Part shown: positions 1 through 6,476 of the stretch, piece after piece
Position numbering within the stretch: the first letter of the stretch is position 1
Layout: each line of letters opens with the position of its first letter
Assembly: GCA_002372015.1 (NCBI GenBank)
Contig: DFIA01000051.1
Coordinates: forward strand, 19,297-27,012
Source: Bacteroidales bacterium UBA3709
GTDB taxonomy: Bacteria; Bacteroidota; Bacteroidia; Bacteroidales; UBA932
Length of the DNA: 7,716 nt
Direction of reading: 5' to 3'
The notes under the pieces: generated by a model
Database searches by the model: none
What the model saw: the letters and a program-made list of their open reading frames with translations, nothing else
What the model was told of the DNA's origin: nothing
Translations under genes and position numbers: made by a program

Positions 1-67
1 TAGCGCAGTCTTTGTGCTCGGCTGCCTTATCGCAGTCTTTCTTAGCGCAATCTTTGTGTTCAGCTGC
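1..67 (-). repeat. 42-nt in-frame tandem repeat coding a His/Cys/Lys tail
   Basis: Bases 1-25 and 43-67 align at 22 of 25 positions with a period of 42 nt, or 14 codons. On the coding strand the unit reads AEHKDCAKKDCDKA, followed by a second AEHKDCA that reaches the window edge. A shorter element, cgcagtcttt, occurs at 5-14 and 31-40, and again with one change (cgcaatcttt) at 47-56; each encodes a KDC. The array probably grew by in-frame duplication. The number of units beyond the edge is unknown. Confidence 0.85.
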
Positions 68-367
68 TACTGTTTCCTTTTTCTCAGCAGTCTTCTTTAC
101 TGCCTTATAACCAAACTTATCAAAGGCCTTGATAAGTGTTTCTTCATTTGTCTTTTCGGCATCATACTGAATTGTAACAGACTGCTCTGCTATGCTGGTT
201 TCAATACTCTTAACACCCTTTTCAAAGCGCAAGTTGCCCTTGATTTTTTCCTCACAGCTAGCGCACTGCATCTGTGGTGTGGTGGTGAGTACTAAGGTTT
301 TGATGTCTTTTCCATAAACGACGCATGCCATCAATAGCATCGCCATAATAGTCATTATTCTTTTCAT
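1..367 (-). CDS. Secreted heavy-metal-associated (HMA) domain protein, C-terminus cut by window edge
   Basis: The gene starts at the ATG at 365-367 and is open through the left edge; 122 residues are visible. Residues 1 to about 19 are a signal sequence. It can be read as signal peptidase I type (VVYG before K20) or as a weak lipobox (LMAC, Cys15). Residues about 23-90 match the HMA fold (MerP/CopZ/Atx1-like), with the metal site M33-x-C35-x-x-C38 and a typical end at FGYKA (85-89). The usual GMTCxxC is here PQMQCASC. Residues 91-122 form a Lys/Glu/Ala-rich tail with His104, Cys107, Cys112, His118 and Cys121, built from a 14-residue repeat. HMA domains bind soft metals such as Cu(I) or Hg(II) through the two cysteines; the metal here is not determined. 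It lies 40 nt after the TonB-dependent receptor, probably in the same transcription unit. An envelope metal chaperone or scavenger is the likely role (inference). Confidence 0.88.
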   Translation of the reverse strand, partial: MKRIMTIMAMLLMACVVYGKDIKTLVLTTTPQMQCASCEEKIKGNLRFEKGVKSIETSIAEQSVTIQYDAEKTNEETLIKAFDKFGYKAVKKTAEKKETVAAEHKDCAKKDCDKAAEHKDCA

Positions 368-407
368 ATTTTATTTGTTTTGTTTATAAATAATTAAAAG
401 TATAATC

Positions 408-2462
408 TTATAGTTTGCCGAAGTTTACACGGATGCCAATATATGCCATGGCTCCCTGTATCGGTCCCCAAGCCAAAGTCGTATCAAATGTCGGGCTCCA
501 CGGGTCATGCGCATTTATAATTGGATTCTTTTGTTTGAAGTTTGTCAAGTTTTCTCCACCAACATAAATAGAGAAATGGCGGAACCAACGAGTAACCTGT
601 ACGCTTAGTTGCTCAAAAGAGTGGAAATGCTTAGGCCATAGTGGATTACCACCTGCATCTACAACTGGTGTAGGCAGGTTACCCCTACCATTCAGCTGCA
701 GGGTAGCATCAAATTGCCATAATCCTAACGGAGTTTTATAAGAGGCAGTCAGCAGTCCTTTGTAAAGACTTGTGAGAGGCTTTCTCATCAGTTTATTGTC
801 TGGTCCGTAAGAACTCTTTACATCATTCAGACGATATGCTGCAGTAAGCGTCATGCCCTTAAACAGCGGATATGTTGCATCTATCTGGAATGTGTGGCTA
901 TAGGATTTACCATGGAGATTATGTATGTGAATAAAACTTTTATCCATCTCATAATCTACTATTGCCTGCTGCTTGAAATCGGTATAATAATAGTCTGTAT
1001 TCACTTTTAATGTGTTGTTGAATAGCGGTATAAGCCAAGACATACTTATGCCGTAGTTCCATGCCTCTTCTTGTTTCAAATCGGCATCAACACGCAGCCA
1101 ACGTCCACTGGCCAACAAGTTGCTGTTTTCGGCCAAAGCAAACGGAGTGCGATAGCCCTTACCTGCCGACAAGCGGAAGCTGACAAGGTCATTAGGTACA
1201 TATTTAACATGTAGGCGCGGAGTAAGGAACGTACCATAAAGATCGCTGTGGTCTATACGAAGGCCGGCCATAAAAATGAGGCGTTCGTTCTTGTTATAAG
1301 TATATTGCGCATACGCTCCAGGAGTTGTTTCTTGCTGCTTAATGCGATTTGGAGAATAATCTCCTATCGGAAGAAGCACATCTTTGAAATATAGCATCCC
1401 CAAAGCATTCTGCTTTAGATAATCATGGTTCAGGCTCAAACCGGCAGACAAGTTATGCTCCTTTGTAAAGTTGGTTTCAAACATCAACTGTGCATAGAGA
1501 TTTTTTTGATTCACATCATAATGTTTCTTTCCATAACCTCCGTCTAACTCATGTATGCTGCCATTTGCCATCAGGGCAATATTAGTTCCCTGCTCTTGAT
1601 TAAGTACAAATGCATGTTTCATGTAGGCCTCGTAGCGATCTGTCTTAATATTGATAAGATATGGATCTGGCAGCGAGGTATGATGCCCTATCTGTCCACC
1701 CTCGCGTTTTTCCTTCAATAAACCAACACCCGCATGAAATATGTAATGCTGCCCTACGCTACGCCAACGGTTCTGTATATTATATTGCTTAACAGCAGGC
1801 ATATCCACAAAACCATCTTTATTTTTGTCGTGTTTTCCCCATTCATTCTCATAGTGCACTAACAACTCCGTTGCTAACGGACCCTTTATGTGAACATTCG
1901 CATCTGCATTGGCTTCCAACTTGCTCATAGTATTAGCAAAAAGGTTCAACGCCACACCTTCTACATCGTCAGGTTTCAGATATTCCACATCTATCTGACC
2001 TGTGATTGACTCATAGCCGTTACGCACCGAAGCACTACCCTTAGATACCTGTATGCTCTTTATCCAAGGACCTGGCACATAACCTAACGAATATGGAGCT
2101 GCAGCAATACGGAAGTTAGGAAGATTCTCTGTAAGCATCTGTACATAAGTGCCTGAAAGACCGAGTAACTTAATCTGTTTTGCTCCAGTAGCGGCATCAC
2201 TATAGTTTACATCTACAGAAGGATTAGTTGTAAAACTTTCTCCAAGGTTACAGCATGCAGCCTTAAACAATTCCTGCTGCGTAATAACGGTACCATTAAC
2301 AGCGCCTCGCACACGCACAAGCCCGGCCTTTGGTTTCACGGTTATCTCCCCTAAGTTATCCTCCTTTATGACCCCTGTCGTATCTACCTCCTGTGCCAGT
2401 ATGGCAACTGTAAACAACTGCGCAATAACCGCCAGTACAATTTTTTTATTGATTCTTTTCAT
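408..2462 (-). CDS. TonB-dependent outer-membrane receptor, putative metal-related (non-SusC type)
   Basis: This is a complete 684-residue outer-membrane active transporter. Residues 1-23 are a signal peptide (cut near ILA|QE). LGEITV (37-42) is a probable TonB-box-like segment. The plug spans about 45-160 and includes AACCNLGESF with Cys70-Cys71, VPGPWIKSIQVSKGSASV (129-146) and NGYESITGQIDVEY (148-161). A beta barrel follows to the C-terminal strand (YIGIRVNFGKL). From memory, this plug type recurs in Bacteroidetes receptors that often carry an N-terminal carboxypeptidase-regulatory-like domain. Here the signal peptide leads almost directly to the plug, so that domain is absent. A DKNKDGFVD loop (212-220) resembles a calcium-binding loop, and four His fall within 512-523. 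The start is supported by the signal peptide; it lies 7 nt after the protease stop, with an A-rich leader and no Shine-Dalgarno. The HMA gene next door suggests a metal or metal-complex substrate (inference). An ordinary siderophore or peptide receptor is the main alternative. Confidence 0.9.
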   Translation of the reverse strand: MKRINKKIVLAVIAQLFTVAILAQEVDTTGVIKEDNLGEITVKPKAGLVRVRGAVNGTVITQQELFKAACCNLGESFTTNPSVDVNYSDAATGAKQIKLLGLSGTYVQMLTENLPNFRIAAAPYSLGYVPGPWIKSIQVSKGSASVRNGYESITGQIDVEYLKPDDVEGVALNLFANTMSKLEANADANVHIKGPLATELLVHYENEWGKHDKNKDGFVDMPAVKQYNIQNRWRSVGQHYIFHAGVGLLKEKREGGQIGHHTSLPDPYLINIKTDRYEAYMKHAFVLNQEQGTNIALMANGSIHELDGGYGKKHYDVNQKNLYAQLMFETNFTKEHNLSAGLSLNHDYLKQNALGMLYFKDVLLPIGDYSPNRIKQQETTPGAYAQYTYNKNERLIFMAGLRIDHSDLYGTFLTPRLHVKYVPNDLVSFRLSAGKGYRTPFALAENSNLLASGRWLRVDADLKQEEAWNYGISMSWLIPLFNNTLKVNTDYYYTDFKQQAIVDYEMDKSFIHIHNLHGKSYSHTFQIDATYPLFKGMTLTAAYRLNDVKSSYGPDNKLMRKPLTSLYKGLLTASYKTPLGLWQFDATLQLNGRGNLPTPVVDAGGNPLWPKHFHSFEQLSVQVTRWFRHFSIYVGGENLTNFKQKNPIINAHDPWSPTFDTTLAWGPIQGAMAYIGIRVNFGKL

Positions 2463-2469
2463 TTTTCTA

Positions 2470-4995
2470 TCAATTTTCCACTTTATTATATTCTCCCTTT
2501 ATTTTCTTGATTCTCAGCAAAAGATCTTTATAATGCATATTATCTATGCCTATAGACTGGTCTCTTTGCAGGGTAACTGTTCTTTCAACTTTGTCTAAAT
2601 GTTGCAGTAGGTACAAAATAGCATCACTGTTAGAAGCAGTTATATTGACAGATGAAGTAGTCTTCCCCTTCTCATCTGTAACTCTTTTAGGAATGAGAGC
2701 ACTGTCTAACATAGATATATACGCACGATGCAACTGGCGACTGAATTTATCCTGCCTGTCATCTCTACCGCTCAGAGACTTCCATGCTGCACCCATTACA
2801 TCATCGAGATACTCTTCGATAGGATAAACGCCCATTTTCAACTGATTTGCTATCAGATTAATGTTCAGTAGATATGCTAACGAAGTGCGTGCACGGTCCA
2901 TCATTTCGCTATCGGCATCCGTTCCTACTTTATCTATTATAGACTGAGGATAAAGCCAAAACGGAGCCTCAAACACATGGCGTCCCATCCATTCAATAGC
3001 TTCTTTCTGTCTGTCCTTTGAAGTATATTCATACGGCTTCATGCCAGGAATGGTATTTTTCTGCCGGCCAAGAATATTTCTCTGCACGTGTCCGCAATAA
3101 CGCTGAAATTGTGCACGTACAGACTTATGCATCTCAATCAGGTCGTCGTACTGGCCATCGGGTTGAGCTGTCCATTTCTCCAGATTATCCACTACACGTT
3201 TCAGATTCTTAACTCCATATTCACTCGCTTTCATGTTGTTGTCGCCAAGACTTTCTGATTGACTGCGAGGATCTTGTCCCTTACCTTCATCGCCGCAATA
3301 AGCTAAATGCGGATTCTTGCGAAGCATATCACTCACCTCTTTACGCAGAGCATCACGCTCCTTGTAAGGATTCTCAAATTCCGGACGGTATTGGTACCCC
3401 CATTTAATAGCCCATTTGTCATAATCGTTGATTCGAGGAAATAAGCCACGCTCCGAAATACCATCCTCTGGCTGAGCAACATAATTAAAACGGGCATAAT
3501 CCATAATGCTGTAAGTGTGGCCATGAGCTTCCACCCATTTCTTATCGCGCAATTTCTCCACAGGAGTAAAATGGCTGGAAATCATATTATGACGCAAGCC
3601 TAAAGTATGGCCCACCTCATGAGAACTCACAAAACGAATTAGTTCGCCCATCAGATTGTCGTCTAATTTCATCTTCTGAGCTCGTTTGTCTAAAGGAGCA
3701 CACTGCGTAATATACCACTTGCGTACCAAATTCATCACATTGTGATACCAGCAAATATGCGCTTCTATAATTTCGCCGGAACGTGGATCTACAATACGAG
3801 GTCCGTAAGCATTTTCAGTTTCGGAAGGAAGATAGCGTAAAAAACTATAACGAGCATCGTCCACGCTAATATCACTGCCTGCCGGAACCTCTTTGGCTAT
3901 AATAGCATTTTTAAAACCTGCACTCTCAAAGGCAACATTCCAATCTTCTATTCCTTTTTTCAAATAAGGAATCCACTTCTTGGGTGTTGCGGGGTCTATG
4001 TAATAAACTATAGGCTTCTTCGGTTCTGTGAGCTGGCCGGCAGCATAAGCTCGTGCATCCTTTGGCTCTAAACGATACCGCTGTACAATTGCATATTTCT
4101 TAGATGATTCATTATCCGAAAAATGAGTAATACGATTCACGAAATACCCAACACGCTCATCCTCTAAACGAGGAGACATAGGAGTTTCCGGAAGTAATAC
4201 CATACTCGTATTCAAACTCAATGTTATTGAACCCGAAGCGGTGGCAAGAGAACGAGTTTTTGCATTGCCGCCGGAGCCTGCACCGTAAGTGCGTAACGTA
4301 CCAACTTCTATATTCGTAGGAAATACCTTCATCGTATCAATGAAGCTACGGTCCTTAACCAATGTTGATACACCTACTATATTACGATCGCTTTGTGAAA
4401 AACCACTGATATGGTTATCTTCCATGAACAGATTAGTTACATCGATTAAATAATCTCCGGAAAGAGAATTTTTACCGATAATATCAAACTTCATGATAAT
4501 AGGATCAATGGTAGAACGTTCTACAAGTGAAGCCATCTGTGCGTTGTTGTCTGCCACCTGCGTCTTCAAGTAGTTACGAAGAAATAGCGTATTCTCGTTT
4601 CTGCGTTCAAAATATACGGTATTATGATTTACCTCTTCACCAGGAAGTTTTGCAAAGTCCTGAGGAACACTTACAAAGCGAGTAACCACAAGAAACATTC
4701 GCTCAAACATCCTCTCAGGAATCTCAAAATACCATTTCCCCTCAATATGACGCACGGTAAATACACCATTCTGCACAGAGCCTCCTTTAGCAAGTAACTC
4801 ATTATACGCTGTCTTTTTCTTATCGCGTTGAGCAGTACGTACATTAGCTCCGTTACAATGTATGGAATCTGCGGACACTTTACCGCCTTTTAATGTATCA
4901 ATCTGTTCAGAAATATCTGTAGCGTACAGGTGAGAAGCTACGGCTCCCCCCTGTACAGCTAAGATAACGGCAAGCATTATAAAGTAACGCTTCAT
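2470..4995 (-). CDS. Secreted zinc-dependent metalloprotease (metzincin; DUF5118-DUF5117-Met_zincin)
   Basis: This is a complete 841-residue zinc endopeptidase, predicted to be exported to the periplasm or cell surface. Residues 1 to about 20-25 form a signal peptide without a lipobox cysteine (cleavage near AVA|SH or LYA|TD). Residues about 58-108 (YNELLAKGG, GKWYFEIPERMFERMFLVV) match DUF5118. Residues about 110-320 match DUF5117. Residues about 330-770 hold the catalytic part. The zinc site is HEVGHTLGLRH at 459-469, with ligands His459, His463 and His469 and catalytic Glu460. The metzincin Met-turn is SIMDY, with Met498. All catalytic residues are intact, so the enzyme should be active. 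The length fits the family. The gene sits 7 nt after the susD-like stop and 7 nt before the next receptor, which suggests co-expression with an importer. Its natural substrate is unknown; feeding peptides to the SusC/SusD pair is an inference from position. Confidence 0.94.
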   Translation of the reverse strand: MKRYFIMLAVILAVQGGAVASHLYATDISEQIDTLKGGKVSADSIHCNGANVRTAQRDKKKTAYNELLAKGGSVQNGVFTVRHIEGKWYFEIPERMFERMFLVVTRFVSVPQDFAKLPGEEVNHNTVYFERRNENTLFLRNYLKTQVADNNAQMASLVERSTIDPIIMKFDIIGKNSLSGDYLIDVTNLFMEDNHISGFSQSDRNIVGVSTLVKDRSFIDTMKVFPTNIEVGTLRTYGAGSGGNAKTRSLATASGSITLSLNTSMVLLPETPMSPRLEDERVGYFVNRITHFSDNESSKKYAIVQRYRLEPKDARAYAAGQLTEPKKPIVYYIDPATPKKWIPYLKKGIEDWNVAFESAGFKNAIIAKEVPAGSDISVDDARYSFLRYLPSETENAYGPRIVDPRSGEIIEAHICWYHNVMNLVRKWYITQCAPLDKRAQKMKLDDNLMGELIRFVSSHEVGHTLGLRHNMISSHFTPVEKLRDKKWVEAHGHTYSIMDYARFNYVAQPEDGISERGLFPRINDYDKWAIKWGYQYRPEFENPYKERDALRKEVSDMLRKNPHLAYCGDEGKGQDPRSQSESLGDNNMKASEYGVKNLKRVVDNLEKWTAQPDGQYDDLIEMHKSVRAQFQRYCGHVQRNILGRQKNTIPGMKPYEYTSKDRQKEAIEWMGRHVFEAPFWLYPQSIIDKVGTDADSEMMDRARTSLAYLLNINLIANQLKMGVYPIEEYLDDVMGAAWKSLSGRDDRQDKFSRQLHRAYISMLDSALIPKRVTDEKGKTTSSVNITASNSDAILYLLQHLDKVERTVTLQRDQSIGIDNMHYKDLLLRIKKIKGEYNKVEN

Positions 4996-5002
4996 AACTA
5001 AA

Positions 5003-6448
5003 TTATTCCTCTGTATTCAAAGTCAGATTAGCATTACGAGCACGGGCACTCATCGGGAACGGTATTACATACAAGTGAGAATCCGGACGCAAAACATAGG
5101 TCTTCTTTGGAACAGTTGTAGTAATCACAGGGAATTCTCTTGTAATAGTCTTGGCGTACTCAGGTTCTATATTCAGTCGTTTCAAATCCCAGAAACGATG
5201 GAAGCCAAAAAGCAATTCCTTTCTACGCTCAACTATAATCTGATCCATTGCATCCTTTACACCAGATGCACTTGCACTACTTGCATCATACCCCTTTATT
5301 CTATTTTTTCTAATCTGCGACAAAGTAGCCATAGCACCACTTACATCACCCAAGCGAGCCTGACACTCGGCCTTAATCAAGTAAACTTCTGCAGTGCGAA
5401 GCCCGACTGTAGAATAATAGAAACGGTTCAGTGTAGCTCCTGACAACCAGCAGGAAGCACCGGCACCAAGGTCAAAGTAGTAAGCGTATGCACCACTGGC
5501 ATTATTATTCTGGAAGAACAGCGCATATCGCTGATCATTCACCTGATCAAATAAATCTGTCAGCTCCTTACTTATCTGTCCATAGTTGTACATCAAGGTA
5601 CCAACAAAACCAACTGAAGAAGTTGTAGGATCGAGCACTTCTGGATTACCATCCATTCCGGCTGTATAACGATACTCGGTATTGCTTGTTACTCTTGCAA
5701 TCGTTGTATAATCTACCAATGCGTTATTCAAGGCAAGAGACTGTTCTGCGGCATCCTTAGCAGCCTGCCAGTCGCGATGGAACAGGCACACAAGAGCTTT
5801 CAAACCATAACCATAAGCCTTAGACGGATGACCCAATAAATCAGGTGTTTCCTGTAGATAAGGCAAGGCTTCATCTATTTCTTTCATAATGAAGCTATAA
5901 ACTTCCTCTACCGAAGACTTCTTTGGTGTGGCCTCCAAGTCGTACTTGTCCATAATCACGATACCGCCGTCTGTTGCTGCCGTAGAAGGATTGTATGCCT
6001 TGGCATAAGTGTTCAATACCACAAAATGCTCCCACGCACGCAATAAGCGAGCCTCTGCCCTTCCTAATTGTTTAATACGTTCCTCACCGGGAACATTCAT
6101 AATATTGTCTATTACAATATTGTAGCGGAGTATATACTTATAGGCATTCTCATAAAGATTATTTTGAGCAAGTTCCGTACGGTCGGCACTCTCATTAAAG
6201 GTATAATTGATGCCATCTAATGTTGTGTTCTCGTTGCCAATAATCTTCGATTCTTTATAATAAGCATCATCTGTCAAAAGTGCATAGCACGTAGGCCAAT
6301 AAGTACGATTAGGCATCAATATGAGTTCGTAGTAGGTATATGCCGAATCTACTGTTACAACTCCTTTGGGTGTAATATCTATATACTTGTCGCAAGCAGT
6401 AAACATGAACCCTGCTGTCCAAAATATAATCCATAGTAACTTTTTCAT
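5003..6448 (-). CDS. SusD/RagB-family outer-membrane nutrient-binding lipoprotein
   Basis: This is a complete 481-residue surface lipoprotein that would form the lid over its SusC partner and capture the substrate. The signal peptide ends in the lipobox FTAC, so Cys19 is the lipidated residue. CDKYIDITPKG follows, as is typical of SusD N-termini. The N-terminal SusD-like region (about 20-220) includes RAEARLLRAWEHF (130-142) and SSVEEVYSFIMKEIDEALPYL (178-198), within TPR-like helices. The C-terminal SusD domain (about 260-481) includes RTAEVYLIKAECQARLG (351-367), VERRKELLFGFHRFWDLKRL (406-425) and the family ending YVIPFPMSARARNANLTLN. It starts 28 nt after the susC-like stop, the usual pair order. 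No glycan-degrading gene is adjacent and a metalloprotease follows directly, so a peptide substrate (RagB-like) seems more likely than a sugar. This is inference: SusD sequence alone does not reveal the ligand. Confidence 0.95.
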   Translation of the reverse strand: MKKLLWIIFWTAGFMFTACDKYIDITPKGVVTVDSAYTYYELILMPNRTYWPTCYALLTDDAYYKESKIIGNENTTLDGINYTFNESADRTELAQNNLYENAYKYILRYNIVIDNIMNVPGEERIKQLGRAEARLLRAWEHFVVLNTYAKAYNPSTAATDGGIVIMDKYDLEATPKKSSVEEVYSFIMKEIDEALPYLQETPDLLGHPSKAYGYGLKALVCLFHRDWQAAKDAAEQSLALNNALVDYTTIARVTSNTEYRYTAGMDGNPEVLDPTTSSVGFVGTLMYNYGQISKELTDLFDQVNDQRYALFFQNNNASGAYAYYFDLGAGASCWLSGATLNRFYYSTVGLRTAEVYLIKAECQARLGDVSGAMATLSQIRKNRIKGYDASSASASGVKDAMDQIIVERRKELLFGFHRFWDLKRLNIEPEYAKTITREFPVITTTVPKKTYVLRPDSHLYVIPFPMSARARNANLTLNTEE

Positions 6449-6476
6449 AACACACTATATTTTACGTTGTGAGGAA

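Noticed and set aside
14..295. Plus-strand open frame of 93 codons, hydrophobic and Cys/Leu-rich
   Set aside because: It lies antisense within the HMA gene, whose product has a signal peptide, CxxC site and HMA fold. The hydrophobic reading is a by-product of the Lys/Glu-rich codons on the other strand.
395..402. Possible -7 element (TACTTTTA on the minus strand, close to TAnnTTTG) in front of the HMA gene
   Set aside because: It lacks the final G and has no TTTG-like -33 element at the expected 19-21 nt spacing. In A/T-rich spacer DNA such near matches are expected by chance. A separate HMA promoter is possible but not supported.
368..407. Possible terminator in the 40-nt spacer between the second receptor and the HMA gene
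   Set aside because: The stretch is A/T-rich but contains no G/C-paired stem followed by a T run on the transcribed strand, so read-through is the simpler reading.
2368..2598. Plus-strand open frame with a hydrophobic stretch across the protease/receptor junction
   Set aside because: It overlaps the receptor signal-peptide region and the protease 3' end in antisense. It resembles no known family and has no supporting context.
3333..3524. Minus-strand open frame of 63 codons inside the protease gene
   Set aside because: It is a shifted-frame shadow of the metzincin catalytic region, which is intact in its own frame, so it is not evidence of a frameshift.
5075..5443. Plus-strand open frame of 122 codons inside the susD-like gene
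   Set aside because: It is entirely antisense to a well-conserved SusD C-terminal domain and its translation has no recognisable domain or signal.
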